64,000 nucleotides of DNA, taken from Symsagittifera roscoffensis (taxonomy: Eukaryota; Xenacoelomorpha; Acoela; Convolutidae). Location: NCBI RefSeq assembly GCF_963678635.1, contig NC_087069.1:49059892-49123891 (forward strand), given 5' to 3'. The translations under genes and the position numbers were made by a program. The notes under the pieces are model-generated. The model was not told the DNA's origin, did no database searches, and worked only from the letters and a program-made list of their open reading frames with translations. This document shows, in pieces, positions 35,161 to 48,520 of this stretch; positions within the stretch are counted from its first letter, which is position 1, and the number at the start of each line of letters is the position of its first letter.

Positions 35161-38100
35161 ATTGTTGCAGACTCTGAATAGTTATCGGGCGTTCTTTACG
35201 CTTCATTGTCTTCTTCCCTTCTTTTTCTCTTCTTCCCGTTTGGCTTTGTGCGCTGTCAGTTCTCCTTAACTATCTGCAACTGTTCTATTGGTTCTGTCTT
35301 TTGTAGTTTTTGAGCAGGAACTTGTCGACTTCTTTTGGGAGAAACGATGGCTGTAGATGTTGAAGTGGAATTGTGGAACCTCTTTTTTTGCTTCTATTGA
35401 GTTTTTTTGGTAATCATTGCCTGAACCCCGACTTTGGCGTACTTGCTGATAACCAACTGTTCGACAAAATTGAGAGAACTCAAAATCGTAAGGAAGCAGG
35501 CTTGTACAATTTTTTAATTTGTTGCTGTATACTATACAATTAAACTGATGCTTCAATACCGGTTGGAACTTTGTTAACGTGTTTTTGTTTTTTATGACTT
35601 GCTTTGATTTTTTAAAAAATTTTCTTTTTTTAGACTTGTCTTTGGACTTATAGACTTTTTTTTAGATATTTGACTGTTTTTGCACGCTGAGGTTTAATTT
35701 GGTCCATGAGGTGTAATTATAACATATTTACTAATTAATGCTTCATCAGGCTCGGCACTTGTTTCCAGTTTACTTCCTTGTCTTCAGTGAGAAGGAGCGC
35801 TTCTTCTTGCGATTATTTTTTGTTTTGGCAATGTTACTTGTTTCATGTGTTAGTATGACTGGAGTAAATGTTGTTGTTTTTGTTGTAATTGGGGTCCTAG
35901 ACGACTCAAGTCGGTTTTTTGCCGTTTTTTAGGTTTGATGGAGTTATCAAACAACAGATGTACTGCGTATGGTTGTTCTCTGATTTATTTATGCTTTGGA
36001 TTTAGAGCAATTTATTCTGCTGCCATTTCTATGCTGTCAAAAACTTGAATCAAACATAAATTACAAGTCTAATAAGATGAGATCCTTGTTCGCTCTAAAT
36101 CCTTGCCAGACATTATTGAAAACCAAAATTTTGTTTGATAACCAAAATTCTGAAAAAGGAAATTCTGAAAACCAAAATTCTGTTGAAAACCAAACGATTA
36201 GTTGCGTCCAATAAACTTTATAGATACATTAAATTGGTCAAACTAAAATGAAAGTCAATTGAGACATAAACAACACTTCTGATTTGGAGACAGAAACATC
36301 AGTACAAAACTTCCAAGATTTTTGTTCGTTGCCAGTTTTGTCAAAAACGTAATTTGTAACTATACTTGCACCTGGCTCTTGAAATGCTTTTTCAAAAAAA
36401 TTCAGATTGTCGATTTGGTCTCTCTTTCTCTCTCTCTCTCTTTCTAAGTACGACCCATTATCTATATCAACTCTTTCTTGAGAAGTTGGAAAAAACATAT
36501 GCTGATGCCATAACAAGAAACTTTCTTATTCTGAACAAAAAAACTCTTGTATCGAGTATAACCTGCGTTATAAAATTAGTTATTTCATTGACCTTGTCAT
36601 TTATTTCATACATATAACTGACTTTTTCAGCCTTTACTAACTTTTGAACTTCTTCAGGAAGGTCACAGTTGCTGAGGACCATTTGTATTCCGGGGTGACG
36701 TTTGGGAATTGAGACTAGACTGGGAAGATGAACTTCCTATTTGCTTGCAATATTTTGATTATAATTGTAAGGTTGAAACTTGATGAATTGATCAATCAAT
36801 GGAAAAAATCTTCTTAAAGTATACAACTCTTCTCCAGATAGTGTAATTGATTTTTTCAGCTGAACCACTTGACTTTGGCATTCAATTCGTTCAACTCTGG
36901 GCAACGATTTTTTTATATCACTCTCTGGAGACATCCAAAGTTCTCAACTTTGCGATCCAAATACTTTGCAAGAATTTCCGACTTCTCTTTCCCTTTCGGG
37001 TAAAAAACGGCGATAGGATTTCGCAAAAAACTTGGAACAACCTGATTGAGGTTCAAATGTACATAATCACCATTTTCTCAATGAATTCCGTGCAAACATT
37101 TTGTCAACCAAGTTCAGAACGTCTAGAGGTACAAAAAACAGACAGTCGCTATAATCATAAGTTGCAATGGCTAAATTTTTAATTAAAAAATTAAATTTAT
37201 AGCAAAATCTTCCTAAACTTAGCACGACTGATCGTTCACTCAACTTTCTAACAATTGATAGTCGTCTGGTCTCGTTAGTTCGACAAATAAACAGAATTTT
37301 TCGCCACTCAAATGGCCAATTAGGCTTTTGTTACAGTTCCAGGCCAGCATATAAGAGTAAGTGGGACGAGTGTTATAAACTTCGTGAAGAAAACCTGCGG
37401 AATCATGTAAAATTGCATACAGTAGAAATATTTTTGAATTTCTCAAGTGTTTTTACAAGGAAAACCCACCTATGCCAATATGACCTACATATGGTCCAAG
37501 TATGATGACTACGTCATGAGTTTTAGCATTGTAATTTCCAGCGAGTGGAGTTATAAACAAGGAAGTAGATATCTCTCGGTGGTAGATATTCAAATAAACA
37601 GTTGGCAGTTTTTGATACTTTGAAAGTTTGCTGAAACAAAGTCTGCTTTTTGGCACCTTTTTCAACCAATCTAGTGTCGAAGTCGAACAAGAAAAAATCA
37701 AAATATTTTCATAGGTAGCAATCGTCATATCATTAGCTTTTCTATATTTGGGTTTCGCATATATACACCACTTATTTGTAAAAACTCATTCAAAAGAAAG
37801 TGTTCCGCGCAAATTTGACCATATTCTTTAATTGAAACTTTTTCTCATGTCATGATTAAAAGCACAAGTCGATTCTGAACATGAGTTTTTTGTTTTTGAG
37901 TTTCAACTTGATTATTTCTGGCGACTTTTTGTTGCGAGTGCTCGTTGCATGTTTGTCTGTCCCACTTGAATCGCTGCTAATAGCTAGCTTTACCACCCCA
38001 ATTGCTGTGCTTGTGTCCATTGCTCTTGTTTTATTTCCAATGACCTTAGGATTTCTCAGCATACTGTTAATCCCTGCTGGTTGGCACTTGCCCCGACCAA

Positions 38101-39150
38101 TTCTTTTTAGGGACGGCGCGTCCTAAATTGGCGATTGTCTGAGGAGTTTGTTTTATCGACCCCACCTGCAAAATTGGGATTTGGTTCCCAATTCGTAAAG
38201 ACGGTGCAATTACGTATCCGTATTGACACTCTGTTATGTGGTCGAGTTTTCTTGGTGACCCTGTTCTTTTTGATTGGCTCCGACACTTCGTTTTCTGATG
38301 ATGATGCTGACACCTCCGAGTCGGATGCTGATGACGCTGGTATTTTACATCGCTCTCCCCTTGCTTTGGGGAGTTCCCCTGTTCGTTTTTCAAGTTAACA
38401 AGTGTTGTCTTTACCGGTTGTTTTCTGTGTCAAACAGGTGCTTTGTACCAGTTGTTCTGGCTGCTTATTTTGGGGTTTAATCTTTGCAGTGCATCTGCTC
38501 TGATTTAGTGGCTGACTCTCAAGGTTCTTTTCTCTGATGTCTTTTCTTACCTTTTTGTAAGGCAGTCTTATGATATTCCAACAAAGAAAATTTTGGTTTG
38601 CTTGTTATGGCTGTTTGATGAGATTTTATTTGCCAATTTACCCTTGTGAATCTCGAGCGGCAAAAAACTTTGTAGCATCGCGTGGTGTAACTTTCATTGT
38701 TTTTGTTAGTTCAACTGCATCCGAAACCAATTTGTACGCTGTGTTTTTGTGGATCTGTTTCCATTACACTTATTCGTGTTTTTAAGGTTTGTAGGAAGCG
38801 CTCCACCAAACATATTGTCATCTACCAGTGCAAACAGGAGTTCATTGTTGTTTTCATCATGATAGAATTGAAACAATTTGCTTTAAGCGTTTGAGCCTTG
38901 TTGCACCTGTCTTTCTCGGCGCCACAGTTCTCATTCTAAATCTCTGCAAAAAAAGTATTTCCGTTTCCGGTGTCATATTAGTAACTACTTTGAGGTCGGG
39001 TATTTGGGAAACCTAACTATTTGTTTATTTCGTCCGGCAGCGAACCTGAAAAGTTTTTTTGATTATCCTCATTTGGTTCTACACTTTTAAAGAAATCAAA
39101 AGGTTGTTTTTTCCTATAGCGGCCTTAAGATTTTCAAATTGTTACATCCA
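35161..39150. other. Unassigned DNA between the Polinton and copy A
   Basis: Minus-strand frames of 65-108 codons (35266-35556, 36467-36682, 36737-36934, 37240-37446, 37453-37728, 38067-38393) could be degraded Polinton genes, since they share its direction. None shows a polymerase, ATPase or protease motif that I can identify. Plus-strand frames at 35738-35932 and 37881-38126 are hydrophobic and T-rich and are more likely shadows. The region near 38.1-38.4 kb is GC-richer and acidic/Ser-rich on the minus strand. Confidence 0.4.
36418..36446. repeat. TC microsatellite
   Basis: GGTCTCTCTTTCTCTCTCTC-type tract on the plus strand. Simple repeat. Confidence 0.85.
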
Positions 39151-39154
39151 CTAA

Positions 39155-41160
39155 TTGCAGTTTTGTTTCATAGCCAAGATTGTCCGGTGAATGTACTGGA
39201 ACGAGTTATCCTCCGCTATATCAAGCATTGCTTTCGTTACCGGTTGTATTAGATGCATGCGTTCCAAAATTGTATCGCGTATTAGGGCAGGAATGAATCC
39301 ACTGAATGACAAAGCAGAAATGAGGAAGGCAAAGATTATGATAGTCGCGAGTTCAGACTTCGTGTACACCTCCAAGTCTCTGTTATGGCCTGATGATATA
39401 ATATTGGCAGCGGTCGACCTGGACCTAATGCAGTCTGAGTCGATGGCAAAACGGGTACTACGACAGACAGAAATGAACCCAATCACAATCATATTTACTG
39501 GCATGAACGACCATCTACGCAGTAGGGGTTTCCTGAGCAGACTCAGAGAGCCTACGACAGCCGAAGGCGCTGTATCGCCATCAATAAAGGATATCCTCGA
39601 ATCAATGGGGGAAGTAATAGACACCCTGAAAGAAGTAATAGGTGCCTTCACCAAGATAAAACCGAGAGCCGTGAGCCGGCTTTGCTCTCGGAAGGGAAGT
39701 ATGATGTGATCAAATCTGTCCCAAATTGCGGAACAGAGATAGAGAATCTGAGGCCACTTAGGGCTGAATTACCTGCGGTGTGGTCTGATATCTCGAATGC
39801 GATGCGAGGATTTAAGAACCATTCCCTACACATGTTAGTGTTAGACGAAGTATTGGGGTTTGAACTGTTCGACTTCAGTCGACAACTCAAACGGAAGCCA
39901 GGAATTGACGATAACCATCGAGTAATGTAGTAATGTCAAATGTTTTTTGGTTTCGAGGAATTGAAATAAAGGAGGAAGGAGAGCGAAGAAAGATTTCCAA
40001 GAAGGAGACCAGAGCTCACTGGGAAGCGATGGTTTTGAGAACCAAACCAGAAGCTAACCAGTGGCTGCACTTGACCCTCGAGTAGCAGCATGCTGCGCGG
40101 ATGCTTTCGAGCGAGGCCCAGTGATGATCAGGAAAATCAATGCCTACCTAGTGAAGGAGGTAAACCTGGCCGAAAATGCTGACGAGAAGTCAGCCGAGCT
40201 CGTAAACCGAGTGTTCCAAGTTACCCTGGAGGCTTTCTGGATACAGAGGGTGAAGGGAGAAGAAGGCTTTGACCGAACTGACAGCATGCTGGAAGGGTTA
40301 GGAGCCAGACGACCGCGTCCTTCTTGGCGAAATTTTACCCCTCGCATTCTCGATATCTGATAAAAAGAATTCCACCAAGCAGACGTAGAATCATCGATCG
40401 TTGAGTTACCAGTCCTGTTCGTGACGTTTGGAGCAGAGAACTTTGCGAAAGGACCAGCGATACTGCTCACCTGTGCAGAAATTGCGATTAGATGCACTTC
40501 TAACGTTGATCGCGATAACGCATGGAAACTTGGGATAATTGATGAATTTGACACGCTATCCGGAGCAGATGAGAGAGAACTTGAGGAAATTCGACGCGAA
40601 GCGATCTACGGATTCCTGGAACAAGATAAGAGATTTGAGACATACTCTTATCTAGTACTTCCTTCAGCAGAATCGCTTTGAAACAGGAGAGGATGAAACT
40701 ATTCAGAGGGAGGAAGACGTGCGACGTCATGTTGGGGGCATGCCCCTGCTAACTGATCTGAGCTTAGGTATTAGGACCGATCCCTCAGCATTGATCAGAG
40801 GAGCCAGGGAGTTCGTGAGGGTCATATACGGACCCGCAGTCACGTTTGCGTTCTCTGATGTTAATGTGGAAGCATACAGGAGGTCGGTACTGCACCTGAA
40901 CCTCATATCAGCAAAGGACGTGAGCGCGCTGAATTGATGTGAGCAGCATGTACTGCGAGAGCTCATGAGCGAAGACCTTTTGTTTGCAAAGGTATCGGAG
41001 CCAGAGATGACGGTCGGCAATTTTGACGATCACTTCCGAGACAGGATGGGGGAAGTGGACAGAGGGTACTAAATATTCCCTAAGCTCTGGATTCTAAGAC
41101 TTACGACAAAACAAACTGCGAGATCACAAGAATTATTTGACTGACTGCAGCGTACCATAA
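39155..41160 (+). pseudogene. Copy A, part 1: broken homologue of the SGNH-linked protein family
   Basis: Frames 39191-39709, 39682-39930, 40061-40360, 40421-40681 and 40719-40937 align in order with 62.15-64.0 kb (copy B). Shared blocks: IVASSDF versus IVAGSDF; TGMNDHL versus AGMNDHL; LDEVL followed by FARQL/FSRQL; and GGMPLLT followed by IYGPAVT near 40.74-40.86 kb. The alignment starts at about residue 430 of copy B, so the esterase domain is missing and this copy is 5'-truncated. Many stops and frame changes show it is a pseudogene. The function of this part is unknown. Confidence 0.8.
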
Positions 41161-41161
41161 G

Positions 41162-42887
41162 GTGAGAGAAGAGACGAAAGGCTGGGTTGATAACAAGAAA
41201 CTGCCGGAGGAAATCCCTGAATTTCCTCTGATAAGAAGGATGCTGCTCGAAGCAGTCTCCGCAGTGCAAACATCTAGGTTGAGAGAATTTGAGACTAATG
41301 AAAGGAGAATGGCGAAATTTTCTGAAACGATGGACACGTGTTTTGTGGGCAGAAATGCCGCACTGTTGCAGTATACGCAGTTTGCTTACAGGGATGAAGC
41401 AACGAGGAGACGAATGAGCAATGCAGCGACTGGGAAGCCGGGGAGGTTTGATGAGGAATGGGCAAAACTGGATCTAGCGCCTATGATGATGAGAGACAAG
41501 GCTGACTTACCAGAAGCCTCCGTAATCTTAACGAGTGTAAAACCAGAGTTAACGGTGGGAGGAACACTACAGACAAGAACCAAGCTAGCACCAATCGGCT
41601 ATGACGAAGTCAAAGTAGTTCATGGAGAGGAGGAAGATCAGTCAGCTCGCGGACTACTTGTACCGAAATTTCCTGATGGGGCAAGAAGTGAAGAGCAAGG
41701 GCCCTCAAGTTCAGGAAAGAATCCAAGACGAGACGATTGGCAGGGAGAAAGCCGTCGATAGGAAGAACCTATGCAACAGGACCCCGATCAAGCCGAGAAA
41801 GAAGACGATAAGGCTTCGACAGGAGGGATATCCAGCCTAGAATTCAATTTCCTCAGTGATTTTTAAAACGACACGGAGACGTTTGAAGCGACGACTGAGC
41901 CGGCAGACGAGGGAACTTCAACGCTGGAACCCCCGTCGGCCTTCATGGGAACGAACCGGAACTTGCCGGAGAGCAGTTCTCCGAGAAATTCTAAAAATAA
42001 AGGTGCAGAAACTCCTGATGGAATCACCAAGGAGAAGAAGAATAGAAGGCACTGCCAGAGTACTTTTCTTGGGAACGTTGCCCGAAAAAGAGTGGGAGGT
42101 GCATCATAGAGACCATGAAAATAGGACAGGATGCAGAATGTACAGACTGGCATTCATGGAAGAGGTCTGGACAGTAATTCAGAGCTACGGAACCCAGTCT
42201 GTTTTGAAACTAGGTCTCAACCGACCACTAATGCGGGAAGTCCTTGACAAACTCGACGAGTGTGAAGGGAGATTGAGCGAGTTTGTGATCGTCTCGTCCT
42301 CTGACGAAAGTGAGGCAAACTCTCCTATCAAGATGACGCCGCAAGAAGAAAAAGGAGAAGTGCTATATCTGTCAAGAACACGGAAGGGATTGATGCGATC
42401 AAATATGGCGATTGACAGAATTAATGAAATGAAGATGAAACTGGGCAGCTAGGTGACATTGAGGACAGCGGGAAAGACAAATGTGGATTCCGAAATCTCG
42501 ATGAAAGCTGTCAACTCAGCTAAAAGAAAACGCGTCGAAGAAGCTATGGACTTGGGACAGGGTGATGATCGATTGCCTGGCACAGATAGGATGTTGACTG
42601 ACGTAGCGATGGTGCCACCCATTCTCATGGCAGGAACAAAATCAGCCAGTTGCAAAATCAGGAAGAGTGACCGCACTCTGACTGGAGCGACGTTAGAAAT
42701 GGAGATACTCAGCCAATATCGAGAGAGTATCCTTAAAGACTTTGAACCGTCTCCCATTAATCACGAAAAGGGAAGCGTCGTTGGACAGCTAGTCCCAGTG
42801 GAATATAACCGACTGACAGTGTCGGAAACTGTATCGACTGATGAACCCGCCGGTGGATACATGGAGATGTTAGAGTACAGAAATTAG
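41162..42887 (+). pseudogene. Copy A, part 2: linker region of unknown function
   Basis: Frame 41162-41761 (199 codons) starts with charged helices and ends disordered (Ser/Gly/Arg/Glu-rich). Frame 41856-42452 continues, after an in-frame TAG at 42450-42452, into 42453-42887. The sequence is rich in Glu, Lys and Arg with an acidic Ser patch (VIVSSSDESE). Copy B's counterpart lies beyond the window, so no comparison is possible. No domain is recognised. Direction and composition are continuous with part 1. Confidence 0.5.
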
Positions 42888-42921
42888 GCCAGAGGACACT
42901 TAATGACTCTGGAAGACAAAA

Positions 42922-44853
42922 GTGCCATGGAAGGTTATTTTGGAGACGGTGATGCAAGGCACCACCCTGTGGCAGAAGGCACACGGGACTCTGGTATCGT
43001 CTGAAATGCACGCGGAAACGATCGAGCATTTGGTGAGACTTTCATGGAGAGCGGTAGTTTTACGATACTTCGAAGAAGAAATGAGAACCACACCGAAGAT
43101 ACACGCTTTGATAGCAATACTTTATGTGACAACAGAGCTACAACTGGGGTTCGCTTGGTGCATGACTGGACTGAATCGCGGGGAATATGATTCGGAAGAA
43201 AGAAAAAGATCGAATGGAGAAACGGTGTTCCTAATGACGAATGTGAGAGATCTGATAACCCAAGAAGGAGCAGCAGTAGCGTGCGCGAAGCGGAGAGACG
43301 CTCTCTGTTTCATTCGTTTTATGATAGAACAAATTTCAGTGCCAGCATTGAACACTTGTGTCAACATGCTAAGAGAAGGCGATGAGCAAGCGAAAGCCTT
43401 GCTCTTGCTAGCACTTTTGAACATACATCAGCGCAAACCAATGCGAGTAAATATGAAAGTACCCGTGGAACTAAAACCAATGAAGAAAACAGATGAAAAA
43501 AGGAGGTTCTCAAACAATGACCTGAGGCTCTTGAAAGAATCTATAGGAGCACTACCAAAATCTAGTGAATACTGTGGACCGATCATCAAGAAATCATACA
43601 GTTACGTATCCGGAATCATAGGGATGGCGTACAACCTTTTCCTAATTGAAGACATACGCGATAGCTTCTTTTTTGATGACGAGCAAGCAGTGTTGCTAAG
43701 ATTCTGGACAACAAGAATCGCAACGATAAGAAGCGCTTCTAATCAGCAGACCAAGCTGGGACTTGTCTTGGAGGAAAAAGTGACTGCACCTTAAGTGCCA
43801 AAATCGGACAACCGAAAAGAGTTTGGATTGAGATTCTCGGACGAACTACTGAGAACGAGCTTAATGGTGGTATGGGAGCTAATGAAGCGTTCATGGTGTC
43901 CTAGTCCCAACGCTGATTCGATATTGCGAGCGACACATGACGTGCAGAGAGAACTGAATGCAGACTGTAACCTGCGTGACCTGAACATCATCTAGATTCT
44001 GATGACGACAGCCAGTAAGAGCAACGGAGAAGACAAAATAGAGTTGCCTGGCTGGGGACCAGAGGACTGGGTCAAACCTGGTAGCTGTCTGGCAGAAGTC
44101 TGTGGTCTGGAGGGCCACATCTGTGGAGGTCTGGATTGCGTAAAGACCCTGGAGAAACAACTCAAGCAACTGACGATATTATTTGGGAACATTGTGATGA
44201 AAGCCAGAACGGAAACGGAATTGATTGCAGGTTGCCATGGAGGAACCGAGGTGAACCTAGGGACTGCACTAGGATTCTACAGCATGTTTGGTTTTTTAGA
44301 GTCAATGTTGAATCTAGAACAAAAACATGATATGGTTTCGACCATCAGTGTAGAAGTGTTTCCGGGAGTGTTGCAAATCGAGCAGAAGTATATTGGAAGG
44401 TGAAGAGAAGCGGTCGAGGCGGAAATTAACATCCGGCATGGTGAAACTTATCGTAGACCGACGGAAGCGAGATATTTGGTGGGATCAACTCTAGCTGCAA
44501 TGTGCAAGAGCAGATACCCAGTGTATTTTGTAGCGGTGGATGTGGAGAGTACAAGGACAATCTTGGATATAGCCTTCTCAGTGCCAAAATGCGTAAGACT
44601 AGCAAGAATGTCAGAAAAATCTTACAAGTTATTGTGCAAAATGTTCTCAGCAGTTCCGGAGAGAACCAAAGAGAAATTAGAATTGATACTGGGAAAGAAG
44701 TTCATGGGATACGCCAGTGGGAACTTCAGTGACTTTGAAAGACAAAAGCAGAAAGGATCAACAGTCACGGATTACAATGCAGCAGATGAGAATGATGAAG
44801 TCCACCGAGATGATGGAAGTGGAACCACTACTGGAAGCTTCTGGAAAACGTAA
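42922..44853 (+). pseudogene. Copy A, part 3: long helical region in one frame with three stops
   Basis: The frames 42922-43794, 43795-43995, 44002-44403 and 44476-44853 are all in the same reading frame. They are separated only by TAA (43792), TAG (43993) and TGA (44401) codons, so this was one segment of about 640 residues. The first 290 residues are mostly helical with regular Leu/Ala/Met. The part at 44.0-44.4 kb has a Cys/Gly-rich patch (CLAEVCGLEGHICGG) that could bind a metal. I do not recognise the fold. Confidence 0.55.
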
Positions 44854-44959
44854 TTGGAGGAGCATCATGTCAACATATGATGAGTTCCCCTGCCATTGCT
44901 TGCTACAACCATTGTGTTATCCTGGGCGTAGTAATCTGGTGTTGATCTGGGACTGAGGA

Positions 44960-45600
44960 GAGCTGCTCTCCATGGGTTTACCAGATTCATCACAGCCCAT
45001 AAAGATAGTGAGAGTAGGAGTTTTGATGGCGATACGATGACTGGAAGCTTATGTAAAGAAGAACAATAGACAGGAGGCGCCGACGAAAGAACAGTTACAG
45101 GAATTGGATTGTCTAAATAGTTTAGATCTTTTTGAGACAATGTGCAGAATCTTGAACATTCCGATGGAAGTGAAAAAGACATGGGCCGGAAGACAATTGA
45201 TGCCATGGCTCAGAGCCAACTTGACTGGATGGTTATACGAATATGCCAAGAAGCATATGTCGAAACACAGCAGAGTGTACAGTGCGTATCAGCTGGATAT
45301 TGGAGCAAGAGTTTTTGAGCGAGCTTTTGTAACTCATCGGAATGAAGTTACCACCGCAGTGAAGAGAACTTCTGGGACAAGTGAATGTGAGTGAAGGAAA
45401 AAAGAAGAGATATTGAAGGAAGACTTGGAGAGAAGCGTGACGTTGTGCCTCCACAACAGCTTCTGCCGAAACGGAGAATCTAACATTGATCCTCTACTTT
45501 GTTGTAGAAAAAAGAGTAGAAGAGCAGAAGTATTGGAGGACTGCTTCCAACAGCGTCAGAATAACTACCGACGTGTTGCAAGACACAGAGACTGAAATTG
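44960..45600 (+). pseudogene. Copy A, part 4: C-terminal end
   Basis: Frames 45104-45394 and 45413-45595 continue the same direction with charged helical sequence (LNIPMEVKKTW, WLRANLTGWLYEY). After 45.6 kb the composition turns A/T-rich and frames disappear, so this is taken as the 3' end of the copy-A coding part. From alignment of its first part to copy B, the complete family protein would exceed 2,000 residues unless it is split into several genes. Confidence 0.45.
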
Positions 45601-48054
45601 CAGAGTCAAAGTCGCAGAAGGAGGAGATTGAACGTTGACAAATGGCCGAAAAGCAAGATGCAAAAAGATAGAAAATTAGAAGAATTTAGAAGTTTTAGTA
45701 TTTCTAAACGACGAACAAAGATGGAAACAAAAAAGCGACGAAAGAGAAGGTTTTAAAACTCAGACTTGTTTTGTTTGCAATTGAAACTAAAAAGAAAACA
45801 TTTGAAACATTTGAATGAATTGAAAAGAAAACATTTAGTTGAGTTTTGAAGATTGAAGGATTTGTTGCATTTATAAGTTTGCATTATGATTTTAGTTAGT
45901 GGCCTTAGAGACTTATTGTTTGTTTAGAGAGGCTTAAGTGGAGAGTATATTCAAATATTCCAGCCTGCATGATTGTTTTCAATCAATTAGGATGACTGAT
46001 TACTTTTTGATGACATGAAAGGCTTGGATAATCTCTTGAAGAGGAATAAAATTTCATTGTTCCTTCTAACCATCAAGTTCCTTAATTTTAATATTTAGGA
46101 CCAATAACAACTAAACTTCCGAAGGGAGAAGCATAGTAGGATAGTTTTAGCTTGTTGGTTGGCAGGACTGTCCTGCAACCCAACACCTTTTAAAACCTCA
46201 GAGAAAAAGCTTTAAATCAGGGCATTGACATTGGAAGTAGGAAAAAAAGTTTTTTTGAGTCATATCCTTGAAGTTGCAGAATAGTGAAAGAAGTTGGAAG
46301 GCTGTGATAGAGTGGTATGATGCCATTTATGTTCTGCAGTGAGTTGATATGAGGTGAAAAAAAAAAGATTTTATGCATTTTGTAAATTCTGTTCGATGGC
46401 ACAGTACCATTTTGATGAAGACTACGAGACTCAATAAGGATATTGACCGAGTTGTCCGGGGAGTATGTGATATTTGATAGAACGTACGAAAATGCAGCTT
46501 CGCATTCGAAATTTCATAGATCAGTAAAGAACATCGAACCTGGAAGATTGATGGTTTTAATGGATTAGCGACGTTATTTGAACGATTAGACAAATCGGGA
46601 AGGTTTAGTTTCAACTGACATGCTAATTTTAAAAGTTTCGATTCGGACGTGAACGACACGTAACTTTTTTATATTTTGCACACACTGAAACGGCTAAACA
46701 GAACAATAATAATTGCAGCGAAAACAACTACGAGAAAACAGCGACAGTTTGAAATTATAACTAGAAACTGTTAGAAACCACTCCGAGTTGTAACTATTGT
46801 GCCGCTACAAGCGCTACCGAGCAAGAACTGTGCCAGTCGGTCATATTTGGAAGTTTGACCTTGAGAAACACCAGAGCGCTGAATTTTGAAGTGAAATTTG
46901 ATTTTTCAAAAATTCGGATGGAGCCTGTCATGCACGAGTTTCTCGCGATAACTGAAAACAGAAAAAGAGAAATCAGAACAATCGAGTAACGATCGCGGGA
47001 AAGTTGCCAGATAAATCAGTAGGAAATTGCTATTCGCAATTTCCGTCGCAATAAAAACTAGAGTAGAGCTGTCCCATCTGAAACAGAAGGAAGCGTGTTC
47101 CCGAGAACTGGACTATTATTTCTCGACTGGATTATTACTCAAACTGGACTAGAGTGAACCTTCGATGGAAAGGTGGACAGCTTGAGTGTCCCAATGGTAC
47201 ACGAGAAATTATACTCTAGAGTACGAACTTGTTTTTGTTGTTGAAACTGACAAACATTAAACTCATTTAGTTATATTATTTGATTCTCGAGTTGCTTACC
47301 AACTTAATTACTCCCAGTTCTTGAGCGTGCTACGATGTGACTACTAATTGAAATTTCTAGAGTGTGTTTTGTGATTGTTATGTTGAGGTAAGGTGAGTTT
47401 TAGGTTGATCCATCTGAAATGGATCAAAATACCACTGTCTAATAAAAAGTAACTAAACGGATTGTTCCGACCCGGTTTTTAACGGTGTTCATGTATTTTG
47501 GGTATTTTGAGACCTAAGTATGGGGACGTTCTTGTTTCTAGAGTGGGGGGATATTTTGGTAGTGGCCTTAAGCTGTAACGAGTCGTAGTCTCATGTCACA
47601 AGCGAACCGAATTGGCTCCGACTGATTTGAGGTAGAAAAACACAAGAGATAGTGTCCCTGACTCTTGAGCCAATGGTTATAGGGCCTATTTTTCTTAAGC
47701 CTCATGTGTGACTGCAGTAGACGAATGTTACATAGTGTTTTTATGGCGCTCCTGGGTGTTTACGACATCAAGACTACGGAGTCGAACCCACTTGAGACAG
47801 CTCCGGGCTGCATGCCCATTCTAGAGTACCGGTGGTACGGTTCGGCTGGAACGTGCAAACCTTCCGGTTGTACCGTGATAGCTTTTTAAGAAAACTCGAG
47901 AAAACTTCCTGGCATGCTCTCCGAACGAGGCTTAGCTAACCGAGTAAAGGGGGGCAACTAGGGGGACAAAAACACGAGCAAAAAGACAAAAAGCGAAACG
48001 AGTGTGGAGCGTTGTCAAGGGTTTTCAGATAGCTTGGAACTTAGCTGGACAACA
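45601..48054. other. Non-coding DNA between copy A and the macro-Ty3 element
   Basis: No gene. The first part (45.6-46.2 kb) looks like a 3' untranslated end. A GC-richer stretch (47.5-47.95 kb) has a 61-codon frame without motif. From about 46.8 kb the word CTTGAG becomes frequent. This interval could hold a 3' LTR of copy A and/or the 5' LTR of the element at 50-59 kb, but I cannot define LTR ends. Confidence 0.4.
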
Positions 48055-48310
48055 AGGAGACTTGACTGGAAGAGGTGACCAGCCGAGTGGGAAAGTGGTT
48101 CAGGGGCACTTGAGCTGAACCAATAGGAGACTTGACTGGAAGAGGTGACCAGCCGAGTGGGAAATTGGTTCAGGGGCACTTGAGCTGAACCAATAGGAGA
48201 CTTGACTGGAAGCGGTGACCAGCCGAGTGGGAAAGTGGTTCAGGAGCACTTGAGCTGAACCAATAGGAGATTGGACTGGAAGAGGTGACCAGTCGAGTGG
48301 GAAAGTAGCC
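48055..48310. repeat. 70-bp tandem repeat, about 3.7 copies
   Basis: Units start at GGAGACTTGACTGGAAG near 48056, 48126, 48196 and 48266, exactly 70 bases apart. Each contains GGTGACCAG(C/T)CGAGTGGGAAA and, except the last, CACTTGAGCTGAACCAATA. Copies are nearly identical, so the array is young. Confidence 0.92.
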
Positions 48311-48520
48311 AAAGAGGATTTGGCAGTTCTCGAGTTCTCAAGTTGTGCAGAACGGGTATCGTTAAAATCCACATTACATTATAGGAGATAAGTGTAAAAT
48401 TGGATAAGCGAAATCCCCCGGTTTTGAGAAACGTTTTTACTTGAGCAGGCCTGGAGACAGGTCTACGGTTTTCTCTTGAGAGGTTTAGCACCCGGCGCTT
48501 AAGGTAATTTTAGGCTTAAG

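Larger units (their letters stand above)
31440..35560 (-). mobile_element. Polinton/Maverick element, heavily decayed
   Basis: Minus-strand remnants appear in the order integrase (35.2-34.3 kb), penton-like capsid (34.0-33.5 kb), a short glycine-rich pX-like protein (33.36 kb) and major capsid-like protein (33.0-31.7 kb). This set (retrovirus-type integrase together with virion structural proteins) is diagnostic for Polintons, large self-synthesising DNA transposons related to viruses. All genes contain stops and frameshifts. I did not find the protein-primed DNA polymerase B, the packaging ATPase, the protease or the terminal inverted repeats. Extra minus-strand frames up to 38.4 kb may belong to it. 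Confidence 0.85.

Noticed and set aside
37881..38126. Hydrophobic plus-strand ORF resembling a membrane protein
   Set aside because: Opposite strand to the Polinton-direction frames and T-rich; no recognisable family, so treated as a shadow.
39155..45600. Copy A read as a chain of separate small host genes
   Set aside because: Several neighbouring frames are in phase, separated only by single stop codons, and the first 2 kb align with copy B, so it is one decayed gene.
47580..47900. Possible tRNA or primer-binding site around GTTCCGACCCGG and TTGGCTCCGAC words
   Set aside because: No cloverleaf could be folded, and the words do not extend to a full tRNA acceptor or T-arm match.
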